Below are positions 1 through 10,770 of a DNA stretch of 64,000 nucleotides, piece by piece. Where the stretch lies: positions 14,362,288 through 14,426,287 of the forward strand of contig CM036251.1 in the NCBI GenBank assembly GCA_020698575.1. The letters run 5' to 3'. Under the pieces are notes generated by a model, which ran no database searches, was not told the origin of the DNA, and saw only the letters and a program-made list of their open reading frames with translations. Source of the stretch: Bostrychus sinensis. Its lineage: Eukaryota > Chordata > Actinopteri > Gobiiformes > Eleotridae. Each line of letters opens with the position of its first letter. The stretch's first letter is position 1. The position numbers and the translations under genes are program-made.

Positions 1-273
1 CATTAAAACCCTTTTATGAGTGCATGGTCAAAGAAGCTGCACTAACAGCTTGTAGATGAGAATAGCATTTATTCCACGTGTTTTACTTTTTTTAAACTAA
101 AATATTAAATAAAATATCTGTTTTTATTATATTTGCTGAGGTTTACCTTTTAAAATAGGATTTGTGGTGATTGATAGGTTAAATCTCATCAGGTCCTCCT
201 ACATTTTTGCTAATATAACATAAATAGGTACTTATATTATTTAGCCTTTAGCTCTTGAGCTAATTAATTAGGG

Positions 274-566
274 CAGCTATTCCCAAACTCAGAAAATCAC
301 GGCCCCCTTAAATTTCTGAAAATCCCACATGGACCCCCAACTATACAACTTCCCTTAAGTCATGTTTGTCTCCATATATTTCTATAAAAGGGTTACATAA
401 AACACTGACAAGTGGCTAAACATTGTTTCATAGTAACATTTTTAAACAGGCATATATAACTAATTAATTTTAAACTCAATATTTAATATAGACAGCCTCT
501 GAGGAGCCCCCTGCAGTACCTTTGCAGAGCCCCAGGGGGCCCCAGACCCCACTTTGGGAACCACTG
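274..566. mobile_element. hAT-type MITE, 293 bp, with 8-bp target duplication
   Basis: The element begins CAGCTATTCCCAAACTC and ends with the inverted match ACTTTGGGAACCACTG. It is flanked by a perfect 8-bp direct repeat, AATTAGGG, at 266-273 and 567-574. CAG...CTG ends plus an 8-bp duplication are the hallmark of hAT transposons. There is no coding capacity. It lies in a cgnl1 intron. Confidence 0.85.
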
Positions 567-696
567 AATTAGGGCAATTGCGACATTAAATAAAACTGCT
601 GAATGTTCATGCATTTGCTAATGTTTTCTAAACAGACGCTACAGACTACACACTAGTAGTCGACTGGTTGTCAGTTGCCAAAAGCATCTTATTTAA

Positions 697-968
697 AGGT
701 GCTATGAGCTGTATATATTTTTTATATTTCATAAAATATTACTCACATGTGTGATAAGATATTAGTTTTACTGATAACAATGGTACAGTTGAGTTATTAA
801 CAATTAAAAATATGTTTTACATAATGCCCAAGTTGTTTCTGTTTACATTTTTTGTTTTGGTTCTAAAATTGCATTGCCGATCGTCCAATCAGAAAAGAGA
901 CCATTGTTTTGATTTAGACTGCAGTACTGTTTTCAAACCAGTATGAGCGCATGCTGCTTACAGTACCT
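697..968. mobile_element. TTAA-type MITE (AGGTGCTATGAGC ends)
   Basis: TTAA stands at 693-696 and 969-972. Between them the ends are inverted: AGGTGCTATGAGC on the left against the reverse complement of GCTTACAGTACCT on the right. A second, longer copy lies at 16806-17532 and shares the internal segment around GCCGATCGTCCAATCAG. TTAA target sites suggest piggyBac-type mobilisation (inference). Non-coding. Confidence 0.7.
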
Positions 969-1134
969 TTAATGGCCATTGCATATTCCTCTTTTGAAAA
1001 AGTATTGCTGTCCGCTTAGCTTAGTCACAATTTTTTTAAAAGCAGCCATATTGTTTACAAACACCTAAAAGTATCTTCATAAGCACGTCTTAAATGTAAG
1101 CACGTATAAATGTTCCCTGTATGTTTTGTGACAG

Positions 1135-3992
1135 ATGGATCAGATGAGGGCAGAGCTGCTGCAGGAGAGGACTGTGAGACAGGACTTGGAGTGTGACAAG
1201 ATGAGCCTCGAGAGACAGGCACTGACCTTTCCCTGAACCACACACACTTTTAATTAAATTAAATTAAAAGTCAACCTGCTTGTTCATAATTGTCTCTCAT
1301 TTTTGAATCAGAATAAAGACCTGAAATGTAGAGTGAATCATTTGGAGGGATCACAGCGGACCAACCAGGACTCGCTTGTCTCCAAACTCAACGGTCGCAT
1401 CCAGGAGCTCGAGGAAAGGCTACAAGCAGAAGAAAGGTAGGCCATAATTTTTTATTAAACACAACAGTCTGCTTAATGGTTGACTTGTTAACTTACCTTC
1501 CCTGTAGTTGTTTGAGAGTATCCAGTGTGGTTGTTAAGGTCAGGTTACAGGAAGCAGCAATGTCATCTCTGGCTCTCTCTCTCTTGGCTTCCAGAGACAA
1601 CAACAGCCTGCAACAAGTGAACCGCAAACTGGAGCGCAAGGTGAAGGAGATGAAGATGCACGCAGACGAGGAACACATCAACCTGCAGACCGAGAGAGAC
1701 CAGGTACAAAAATGTGGCTGTAAAGTAAATTGATGTACCTTTTTACTGTTAAATTCTTAGCCTCGTAATTTTTTTATGGTTCACATGTTAAAGTTAAAGC
1801 AATACTAAAAATATTCACAGTACAGTATACAACAGATGCACTATTTTATGCCTCATATAAATAAAAAATGCAGAACATATTAAAGTAAAACATTAATGAG
1901 CAGGTATAAAACACAATAGAAATGACATGAGGAAAAAACAGGAGGCAGAGCTGAAGATGCTGAGGTTGGATAGGATTAGGAATGAGTGCATCAGAGGGAC
2001 AGCTCATGGTCAAAGTTTGAAAAAAACAGATTGATGGTTTGCACATCTACAGAGGAAGGATAATGAATATACAGGGTTCTCTGGGGCCTTAAAAAGCATT
2101 AAAAGTCATTACATTGATTTTGCAAAAAGTAAGGCCTTAAATGGCATTAAAAAACATTTAATTTGATTCCAACAGGCATTAAAAATTTTATTGATTATTA
2201 GTTTTATTTGTTAATGTAAAAATATATACTACAGGTTTTTTTATGGCTCAAGTTGAATTTAAGATCATTGTTGAAGAAAATTAAGACCTATTTCATGAAT
2301 ACACAGTGACGGTGCTGAGTCATAAACATGGCCGCGTGGCTGCGTGGCCGCGTGGCCACGTCGTTTAATTGTGACGACAGTGAGTGCCACAAAGTATTAT
2401 GTTCTTGATAAGAAAAAAATCTGAGCGATCGTATCAGCGATGGTAATACGCCTTTGAGAATTTAAGTGGGCATAGAATAAACTGTGAGTGCAGATAGATA
2501 CATTAAATGTATGTGACATCTTTAAGACCTGATTAAACAAATTTAATACCTAGTACTCTGCATCTCGACAAATTTAAGACTTTTTAAGGCCTTGAATTCA
2601 TTTCCCCTCAAAAACCCTGTATATAGTATTGTAGACTACACAAGCTTGAGAAATGGGCAGAATGAGTTTGGTTCCAGTGGGACCAAATTACCCAAACATT
2701 GGATGTTTGACTTTCAACATTATTGGTGCTTTATGAACTGTAATTTACAATACTTTAGAAAAAAATTTAAAAGCATTAAAAAGCATTAAATCAGACGTGC
2801 TGATACCTGCAGGAACCCTGATATAACGGTTAAAGGATGCTGGGGTTAGAGCTGCCAGGCTGGAACAAGGGATTGATAGATTTAGAGAAAGAGGACATGA
2901 AGTTAGTTGGTGTAAGAGAAGAGGATAGGGGTAAATGGAAACAGATTCTTTGCTGTGGCAACTCCTGAAGGGAACAGCTGAAAGGAAAAGAAGAAGGGTA
3001 AATATGAAGTCTAGGTGTCCTTGTGCAAGGTAAAATGGTGATTTGTAATAAAGTGTGTGGGGTATTTTTTTTTTTGAAAGTTAGTGAGAATCTCTATGTA
3101 TCTCACCTGATAGAGTCACATCAACACACATTCCCGCCTCTTATTCACACAAGATATACTGTACATAGCACTACAAATTTACTCAGAGGAGGTGCAAACA
3201 CTGAAAAGTTACATAGTGTAGCTTTTAAACAGGAAGATATAAGTAAATCTCTCTGGATGTCTGACTCACGCTTCGATACCTCACTTTGGTGAACTCTGCA
3301 GCTGACTCAGAGACTGAAGACAGCCAAGAGGCAGATGGATGAGGCGGAGGAGGAGATTGAGCGTCTGGAGCACGCCAAGAAGAAACTACAGAGAGAGCTG
3401 GACGAACAGACAGAGGCCGGCGAACAGCTCCTCGACCAGATGAACGCACTGAGAAATGAACTGAGGTGAACAATCACTACCTGATGTACAGTGCTGTGCA
3501 AATGTTTTAGTTTGGAGGTTTGAAAAATGCTGTTAACTAAGAGTGATTAAATACAGATTTTTGTTTTTGTTATGACAATTTCAGGAAAGGTTTTTAAAGA
3601 CAAAATTATCAATTAAGCTGTGGAATATATGGGTTTGGTGGCTCAATGGAAAGAGCATTTACCCCTGAACTAAAGGACTTTCAAGTTTAAATCCACTATA
3701 TCTTTACCATTGCGAGATAGGACTAGTGCCTTAGTAGAGGTCTTCCTTCTCTAGTTAATTTTTTTTTCTTTTGGCAACATTGTGTATTTTTCTACATTCA
3801 TATGCCTTTCTTTGCGTATAGCCTTTCTTAAAAACTGTATAAGACTTTTGCACAGTACTGTAATCTGTCATTACTGAGTGTAAATCTTTGGGGTTTTTTT
3901 ATATTTTTTATGCAATTTCCAGGCGAAGAAAGAAACCTACTGCTTTTAAAAAGGACGATGTGAATGATGCCAATGACTTGCTTTCTGAGTAA
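1135..3992 (+). CDS. cgnl1: Cingulin-like protein 1 (paracingulin), 3'-terminal exons, partial
   Basis: Five coding exons encode the C-terminal 183 residues of a coiled-coil junction scaffold: 1135-1218, 1312-1436, 1595-1703, 3302-3465 and 3923-3992 (TAA at 3990-3992). Phase closes at every junction. The predicted product is almost continuous heptad coiled coil rich in E/K/R/L, with the family stretches LERQNKDLK, NRKLERKVKE and DEAEEEIERL. CGNL1 links tight and adherens junctions to Rho-family GTPase regulators in epithelia (family knowledge). The first intron seen uses a GC donor (CAG|GCACTG). The protein stops soon after the coiled coil (DANDLLSE), so the longer tail of mammalian CGNL1 is missing. 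Cingulin (CGN) is the alternative; the adjacent aqp9 favours CGNL1. The 5' part lies outside the window. Confidence 0.82.
1930..3000 (+). mobile_element. RTE-type LINE 3' fragment, split by a younger insertion
   Basis: 1930-2030 resembles the end of an RTE reverse-transcriptase region (CAGGAGGCAGAGCTGAAGAT, then GATTAGGAATGAGTGCATCA). 2826-3000 carries its 3' tail (GAGGACATGAAGTTAGTTGG, then TTTGCTGTGGCAACTCCTGA). The two halves are separated by the 749-bp element at 2072-2820. The opposite-strand copy at 40440-40800 shares the same stretches. No intact frame remains. The RTE/Rex3-like label is from memory. Confidence 0.65.
2072..2820. mobile_element. Non-autonomous DNA transposon (CAGGGTTC family), nested in LINE
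   Basis: It starts CAGGGTTCTCTGG and ends CCTGCAGGAACCCTG, giving inverted termini, and is bounded by ATATA at 2067-2071 and 2821-2825. It interrupts the RTE fragment at 1930-3000. Internal segments (TACGCCTTTGAG, AATTTAAGACTTTTTAAGGC) recur in the 332-bp relative at 16967-17298. Two independent copies with 5-bp duplications point to a real family feature. Confidence 0.75.
3489..3860. mobile_element. TA-flanked MITE with tRNA-like core, copy 1
   Basis: The termini CAGTGCTGTGCAAATG and TTTGCACAGTACTG are inverted and flanked by TA at 3487-3488 and 3861-3862, as for Tc1/mariner elements. Inside, 3637-3700 contains TGGCTCAATGG, which fits a pol III A box, and 40-odd bases later AAGTTTAAATCC, close to a B box. 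Related copies are at 14549-14913 and 27048-27240. Confidence 0.7.
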
Positions 3993-4293
3993 ACAACCGG
4001 TCGTGAGCCAGAAAGAAAATGCAATTACAAAAGCAATTTATATGAAGAAATTAAGGACTTTCTATAATATATATCTTTTATTCAATAACTCAAAATAACT
4101 GCATAACATTGAAAAGGTGTGTTGTTTCGATGCATTGGGAGGATTGCCATGGCTGACCTCTTGTGGTAACTTTTATAACTGCATCATGTGACCAACCTGT
4201 GACCATAAAAATACTTTTTACTGTACCCAGCTTATGCTTTGGACTGTAACTTACTGTATATTTGTGTGAATTTATGCAAACTGTGAAGTAAAT

Positions 4294-4307
4294 AATAAAC
4301 TAATAAA
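4294..4307 (+). terminator. cgnl1 poly(A) signals
   Basis: Two AATAAA hexamers (4294-4299 and 4302-4307) lie about 300 bp after the cgnl1 stop and 285 bp before the aqp9 start. They are the best candidates for cgnl1 3'-end processing. Confidence 0.6.
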
Positions 4308-4592
4308 ATGCAAGCATAATTATACATAATAAAGACCGATTGTAAACTTCTAAAAATAACTAAAATAACTAATTTTACTCAAATAGTTACTTTATAAAGG
4401 TAATAACATTTCCTATCAGTGATGTATTTCTGGAGTAGGAGAGTTATGATTGTACAGTTGGATCAATGGCCTCTGCTGAATGGCTATCCCGGGACAGAGG
4501 TGGAGATAGGACAAGAGCACTGCAATCGGGGCTCCTTAGGTTCACACAGCGGGACGTCTGTCAGTTTTAACTTCAGTTTTAGACAGGGATAC

Positions 4593-7500
4593 ATGGAAAC
4601 ACAGCACAAGAGGAGAAGTATGAGGCAACACTGCGCTCTCAAACATGGGATATGCAAGGAATTTCTGGCGGAATTCCTGGGAACATTTGTCCTGGTTGTA
4701 AGTAACATTTTTTATCATAATAATACACTTTGAGCTTTATGTCTTTATAGTTTTTGTTATTAATATTTTTTTTATTTTTATCTGCTAATGATGCTACTTA
4801 TAATTGGCTTTTCCTTTCCTTTAGTTGTTTGGCTGTGGGTCAATCGCCCAAACTGTCCTGAGTCGAAGCCAGCTCGGTGAACCCCTCACTATCCACATTG
4901 GTTTCTCTGTTGGACTCATGATGGGGGTGTATGTGGCGGGTGGAGTGTCAGGTGACTCATTTTACATCCTATTCACAAGTATCTATACTTCTATAGCTTA
5001 TTTTATGTGATTATGTGAAGAGACCATATAAATATTTGCTTATCATGTTGCAAAGTTAATATGTTTTCCACATTATGTCAAATCTGCCAGACTACCCAGA
5101 CTACACCAGAACAAATCTAGGACTAAGTCAGGACTAAACCAGGACTAAACTGTGCCAAAACAATGGACTAAGCAGTGGTCTATTCTTCAACCAAACAGAG
5201 ACTAAAGACACACTAAAACAGGAATAAATCAGGCTTTACTTTAGACTAAATGAGAACTTGAACTGCATAAGAATGAGTGAGTACCACCCCACGTACCACC
5301 AGTGTTATCTGTACCACTGTTTGAGAACCACTGAACTAACAGTATGCTGTAATCATGCTTAATAGCAGTAGCTAACATTGCTTGGCTGTCCACTTTATCG
5401 TATAATTTACTGTTTAACATCACCGTCTCTAAATATATTTCATGATTAATACTAACAATCTGTGCCAGGGGACATAAAACAGTCACGCTTGTAAAGTAAA
5501 GGGAAAACACTAACAGCGTCAGGCTTGCGGGTCTTGTAATAATAAACTTTATGTGACTTGCCATGTGCCAGCTCTTGTATCAGTAGGAAACGTGCCATCT
5601 CTGTCCACAGCCAATGACTGTGCGCATTGATTTGTCAGGGCTAGTGTGGACAGCCTTTCTGGGGTCGTCCATAACCTGAGGCGCTGAATGTCCTGCAAAC
5701 TGGATTGATCACAGGCCCTGCCCATGACTCTGTGGCAGTGACAAAGACCAAGCAGCAGCTAATTCAAATTCTGCATCAAACACAGGAAATAGATTAATGT
5801 AGACATATCACTTTTCTGTTTGGCTTTTCCCTTCTGGGGATGCCACAGCAAATCATATGGCTTATACCTTTTTGCATACTAACTTGGCATAGGTTTTACG
5901 CCAGACACGCCTTCCTTACATAACTCTGTCCATTTATCCAGGCTTGGGACTGGCACAAAGAGTAGCCTGGACGTAGTGTTGTAGTAAAGAATGTACTAAG
6001 CGAGACCAAGACCAGTCTGAGTCCAGAGTGAACCAACAAGGCAGAGACTTTCAAGGTTGGAGACCGAGACTTTTAATGACCAAGGCCAAGTTGAGACTGA
6101 GACCAAGGCAAATTGAGACCAGGTTGAGACCAAGCCTTGTGAACTAACAATAAATAAATGGGAAAAATGAAAAAAAAAAAAAAAAGTGGTTTAAATACAT
6201 AATGATTATTTAATGATCTAATGCATGCACAAACAAAGACAGATTATATTCCTGGTTCTTCTGATGTGGAAAACTACTCCAAAATTATGAAGAATAGCAT
6301 TTTCTTATAATGTGTGGTAAATAAAATCTCTGAGACCCCATCATCTGAGAAAAATTGGATTCAAAACCAAGACCAAGTAAAACTCTCTCAAGACCAAGAC
6401 CGGTCTCAAACCCAAGACCGGTACTGGACGATGAACTAGTTGCGCCAGAATCTAACCACAAGCAGTAAATGCTGAGGGTTGTGAGGAGGAGCATCTGACA
6501 AAAAAACTAGTGTGCACTTATTTGCTTATTAATTTAACATACAGATACTTTTTTACGCTAGATGCCCTTCCTGGCACAATCCTCTTCATTTTTTTGTGCT
6601 TGGGACTGGCATGTAGCAGTACACTGGCTTGTGACCCTTTGTGGCTGGATTCATGTTGACATATCGCTAATGAAGAAAAATGAAAACTTGGATTAACAGC
6701 TATTGTAAGGAACCTGTAGTTTTGTATCATGGCTTTAACCTTTAAACATTTGGCCTGCTTAATATAAAACTGTCTATTGTTTGATTTTGCCTAAACTGTG
6801 CATTTCTAATACGCAGCTATTATACTGTGAAAACACATAACAAAAGCCTGGAACCGCCCCGGGGTCTGCTGCCCTTCTGCTGCTCTCTTGTAAATGTGAC
6901 AGCCTCACTAATGATGGAGAGGGTATCATACGGGCCACCCACCCCTGTAGCCCTACCCCCTCTGACTCTCTGCTTTGTCCCGTCTCCCAGGGGGGCATGT
7001 GAACCCCGCCGTGTCCCTGGCCATGGTCATTCTGGGCAAACTGAAGATCTGGAAGTTTCCTATTTATGTCCTCGCTCAGTTTCTTGGTGCTTTCGCCGGA
7101 GCAGCTGCTGTCTTTGGGTTGTACTATGGTAATTACACCTAACATGTAACACAAATGTCAAAACGCTGGGGGGCATACAAGTAAACATGAACAAATTAAG
7201 TTATCTGTAGCTGTCTGACTCTAAAATCAGACTATACATTTAAATATAAAAGTCTGCGGCTGTTGATTACAATTTTTTATTGCTTATCCTGCGCCCAGCT
7301 GAAATGGGGTGCATCATTAATGACCCTTAACCCAGCAACTTTGGGCGTTAGGTGGGGTACACCTTGGACACTGAACAGTTAGTTGCATTGTTGACAAAAA
7401 GACAGACTGACAACCATTCACTCTCACATTCATATGGGCATTTTAGAGTAACTAAAGCCAGAGTAACTGGACAGAGCCCACAATAACACAGGAGGAACAC

Positions 7501-9442
7501 CGAGACTAAACTCAGAGACATCTTAGTTGCCAGTCCAAGAATCAAGCCCACAACCTCCTTGCTTGAGTGGCAGGAGTGCTGCTAACCACTCTTTTCATGT
7601 TTTGGTGAACTACAAAAACTGACTGCTTAAAAATAACCGGCTGTCCATAATGCATTTTACTTTTCTTCAGATGCCTTCATGGACTTCACGAGTGGTATTC
7701 TGTCTGTGACGGGGATCAATGCAACAGGTCACATTTTTGCTTCTTATCCGGCCCGACACCTGTCCATCCTGGGCGGCTTCATCGACCAGGTGAGTGCTGG
7801 TCTCAACTTTGACCTATTGACCCCTCTTTTATTCTGGACCAATGCATCTTTTCAGCCTCTAAATCCTGTGCAGTCTGGGAAATGTGGCTAATGCAGCATT
7901 GATTGGCCCATTTAATCTGAAAACACCCCCCACTTTTGTCCAGTTTTAGGTTTAATGACCCATTTTCTGGGTTTTAAAACAGATCAATTCCACACGTAAC
8001 CAAGTTTCTGACCTGCTTAGTTCTACCATTTACCGAGTGAAAAGGAATTAAAGTGAACAATTTTCCTAAAAATTGTTTGTCTCTAAACAATAATTACATT
8101 AACATTGTTACAGTGCTCAGCTTATAAAAACTACATACAACTGAGTGATGTTTGCAATTTTACCAACTTGGGTATTCTTGTTTTGACTATTTCCAAGCTT
8201 CAAGGAAATATATTTGTTTATATTTGAGGATGTCACAAGTGGAAAAAGCATCATGTTGTCCTGTTGAACCTGGCTCCTGTTACCAGTCCAAACTGTGCCT
8301 GTGTAGGTGGTGGGGACCGGGATGCTGGTCCTGTGCATCCTGGCGATCATTGACGGTGGAAACATAGGAGCACCAAAGGGAGTGGAGCCGCTGGCCATTG
8401 GCCTTATTATCATGGCTATTGGGGTGTCTATGGGCCTGAACTGTGGCTACCCCCTGAACCCTGCTCGGGATCTGGGACCTCGACTGTTCACCGCTGTGGC
8501 CGGGTGGGGCCTGGAGGTCTTCAGGTAAATGATGGAGACAAGGCTCAAGCTTTTTTCATGTTATAGAAAAAAGTAGCCCAAACTGTCACGCCCCCTCACC
8601 TGGGGGGCAGGGTGCATGCCGTATACTGGAGCGACCCAGGTTTGATTCCCAGTTTGCTGCATGTCATTCCCCACCTTCCTCCCTAATTTCATGTCACACT
8701 GCTATCTCTATAAAATTAAGGAATAAAAGCAAAACATAAATCTTAGAAAAGCATCCCAGATCCTATTAAGAGTAGACTGGCTCACAGTAGTGTGAGCATG
8801 CCAAGAACATGGTAATGTCACTTTCATCCATCCATTTTCTTCCGCTTATCCGAGGCCAGGTCGCGGGGCCAGCAGTCTAAGCCAAGGTTCCCAGACTATA
8901 TTTCTATTTTAACAGTATTACTTTCTTCCTTACTACTCATCTGGGGATTACATTTGTTTGCCATTCGTTTTCTAAATATAGTAGAAGTAATGGTAATGCA
9001 AACACAGAAACCGTGCTTATCTTTTCTCTGTCATGTAAACATGACCAGAGTATTGTGGTGGTTTTTTAAGTTCAGCTTCCCTCATGCTGGTGCTGCTGAC
9101 CCGATCTATTGTATTATATAACATCACATGCATTTATCAGTGACGCTCGATGCTTGTTGTCACTGATCCATCACCAGTCCGGCCTCTTTGGAAAGTGAGT
9201 TCAGTTGTTTTCATATACACACGTGTATTTCCAGCACGGCGGGATACTGGTGGTGGATCCCTGTGGCGGGGCCCATGGTCGGGGGTGTAGTGGCTGCGGT
9301 CATCTACTACCTGTTGATCGAGATGCACCACAAACGGGACGACCCAGAGAAGCCCCACGAGGAGGAGGAAGAAGACGACGAGGATGACGAGGATGAGGAC
9401 AGCAGCCTGAAGGACAAGTATGAGATGATCACCATGAACTAG
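4593..9442 (+). CDS. aqp9: Aquaglyceroporin, aquaporin-9 type, 304 aa
   Basis: Six exons: 4593-4697, 4825-4951, 6991-7128, 7671-7789, 8307-8524 and 9235-9442 (TAG). Phase closes throughout. The product is a six-helix MIP channel for water, glycerol and small neutral solutes at the plasma membrane. Both pore motifs are present: GGHVNPAVS (exon 3) and NPARDLGPR (exon 5), whose Asp after NPAR marks glycerol-permeable members. The run EFLGTFVLV opens helix 1. The C-terminus is strongly acidic (about 17 E/D residues) and ends KYEMITMN, close to the KYEL... end of human AQP9. The start at 4593 gives an N-terminus of the usual AQP9 length; an in-frame ATG at 4620 is an alternative. AQP3, 7 or 10 are less likely given the tail and the neighbours cgnl1 and adam10. 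Fish a/b paralogue not decidable here. Confidence 0.92.
5086..5335 (+). repeat. Degenerate AGGACTAAACC minisatellite ending in a hAT-like terminus
   Basis: About 5100-5230 contains repeated variants of an 11-12 bp motif (GGACTAAACC, GGACTAAGTC). It is followed by a stretch ending GTTTGAGAACCACTG, which resembles a hAT end. The same combination recurs at 42113-42757 in apba2. It lies in aqp9 intron 2. Confidence 0.55.
5812..5985 (-). mobile_element. RTE-tailed SINE-like repeat
   Basis: On the minus strand this reads as a short element: AAGAGT-type head with GTGCCAGTCCCAAGCCTGGA, a middle segment about CCAAGTTAGTATGC, then a tail GCTGTGGCATCCCCAGAAGG shared with the RTE LINE 3' ends in this window. 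At least eight relatives are seen: 6530-6670, 13325-13405, 18790-18915, 22925-23125, 23760-23950, 44800-44975, 47815-47950 and 58795-58960. Confidence 0.6.
5985..6445. repeat. GAGACCAAGACC-rich dispersed repeat with poly(A) run
   Basis: Many variants of GAGACCAAG and CCAAGACCGGTCTC occur at both ends (5990-6140 and 6365-6425), with an A-run near 6168-6185 and AT-rich DNA between. It looks like a degenerate transposon-derived repeat. No coding potential. Confidence 0.45.
6530..6670 (-). mobile_element. RTE-tailed SINE-like repeat, truncated
   Basis: Contains ACGCTAGATGCCCTTCCTGG and GCTTGGGACTGGCATGTAGC, matching the head and middle of the family described at 5812-5985. The tail half is missing. 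Confidence 0.5.
7265..7600. repeat. Degenerate fish dispersed repeat
   Basis: Includes GGTGGGGTACACCTTGGACA, ACCATTCACTCTCACATTCA and GTGGCAGGAGTGCTGCTAAC. These are the phrases of a common fish repeat that also contributes the CATGCAAACTCCACACAGAA stretch near 57700. Decayed, in aqp9 intron 3. Confidence 0.45.
8583..8745 (+). mobile_element. tRNA-derived SINE
   Basis: A B-box-like CAGGTTTGATTCCCAG (about 8637-8652) is preceded by a degenerate tRNA-like body. It is followed by TGCTGCATGTCATTCCCC and a CTATCTCTATAAAATTAAGG tail, typical of fish tRNA SINEs. It lies in aqp9 intron 5. Confidence 0.6.
8820..8885. repeat. Fragment of a common fish repeat (TCCATCCATTTTCTTCCGCT)
   Basis: The phrase at 8827-8846 followed by TATCCGAGGCCAGGTCGCGG is a very common dispersed sequence in teleost genomes (recalled). 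Only about 60 bp is recognisable. Confidence 0.5.
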
Positions 9443-9932
9443 ACACATTAAAAACATCTGGTTATAGGACTGCAGTTTTCAACACATCTCCTCTGTCATG
9501 TTGCAGGAATGGCACAGCTTTGTTTGAGACAAGTTTCAGTAAAATGGACATTCATCCAGAACAGCTACAGCTTTAGATTGATCAAATTAGCAGTAAGCAT
9601 ATACTCATACTGTATAACCCATGTGAAGTACTGCAGACATCACTGACTTGGACTGTCTTCTCTCCAGTTGCATATTAAAGCTTCAGCTTGGTTTTTCACT
9701 GCTACAACTATTTTGTAAATACTGTATATACTGGAACATACACTGAAAGTTTTCCTATTTATTTGCAATGCTATTATGATTCCTATAGCTTTTAGTTTTA
9801 GCATTAATTTACATGAGATAATTAATACAGCACTTAATATAATACGCTTTGATTTTAATTTGTACTTTGTAATTTCTTTTGCAAGCCACCCTCTTCAATG
9901 TTCATTACTTGTTTTTTCAATGTTTTGTCTAC

Positions 9933-9938
9933 ATTAAA
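9933..9938 (+). terminator. aqp9 poly(A) signal (ATTAAA)
   Basis: ATTAAA lies about 490 bp after the aqp9 stop. Another ATTAAA at 9674-9679 could give a shorter 3' UTR. Sequence 9443-9930 is AT-rich and non-coding, as expected for a 3' UTR. Confidence 0.5.
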
Positions 9939-10029
9939 GTTTATACAAAACCAATATGAGACACTTTTTTTAGCATATGATACTGCTTAAACCAACACAT
10001 ATTTATTTCTGTTTAGTCTTGAAGATAAA

Positions 10030-10770
10030 AAACATATATATATATTTTTTTACCTTTATTTAACCAGGAAAACCTCATTGAGATTACAAATCTATTTTTC
10101 AAGAGTGACCTGGCCAAGACAGCAGCTCATTTACACATTTCAGCAAACAACAAACAAGCATGTAAGCTCTGATGAAGTGTGCATGTACAAAACATCACCA
10201 TAATCTAACACTGGTAGAAAAGTGGCAGAAACTAGCCTCTTTTTGGCTTCAAAAGAAAGGCAAGATTTTATTCTAAAATAAAAACCTAACTTTAATTTCA
10301 ACCTCTTCACCAGCTGGTGAATATGTGAGGTGAAAGAAAGGGACTCATCTATTAAAAATCCAAGATATCTGTAATTAGAGACCCGTTCTATTTGAGATCC
10401 CTGTAATGTACTCACAAGCGGCAGATTGTCAGGCTTTGTTTTTGTGTTTGAGAACAACATGAATTTTGTCTTTTCAGCATTTAACACTAATTTTAGACGA
10501 TAAAAATGATTCTGAATGAGAGTAAAAGCTTGACAATAGACAAGTACAGTCTGGTTTAGTTTAAGTGTTAAATTTTTGTCCTGTTCTTGCCCTCCTGTAG
10601 TGCACCCCCTGGGCTTTTTGTCATACACTTCCTACCCCCGCACTCATATGTGTTGATGATTCTCCAAAAACTGGTCATACTAGTACAAAGACATTTATTG
10701 CAAATGCTAATTCTCCTAATTCTTTCCAACTCAAATCCAATATAGAAATTTAACACTGTAAAATCATAAT
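10030..10770 (-). mobile_element. Non-LTR retrotransposon remnant (jockey/L2-type RT C-terminus)
   Basis: The minus strand keeps an open stretch of about 160 codons (10140-10628) with reverse-transcriptase C-terminal features: LNAEKTKFMLFS, NYRYLGFLIDESLSF and FLPVLDYGDVLYMHTS. It ends in a 3' tail at 10055-10120 reading CTTGGCCAGGTCACTCTTGA on the minus strand, then TTTTCCTGGTTAAA. The same tail reappears at 35625-35706 in fan1. 5'-truncated and presumably dead. Confidence 0.75.

Noticed and set aside
6774..7154. 126-codon minus-strand frame over aqp9 exon 3
   Set aside because: Antisense shadow of the exon encoding GGHVNPAVS. No family match.
10140..10628. 162-codon minus-strand frame as a host gene
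   Set aside because: It is a reverse-transcriptase fragment from a LINE with its tail repeated elsewhere, so it is annotated as a mobile element.
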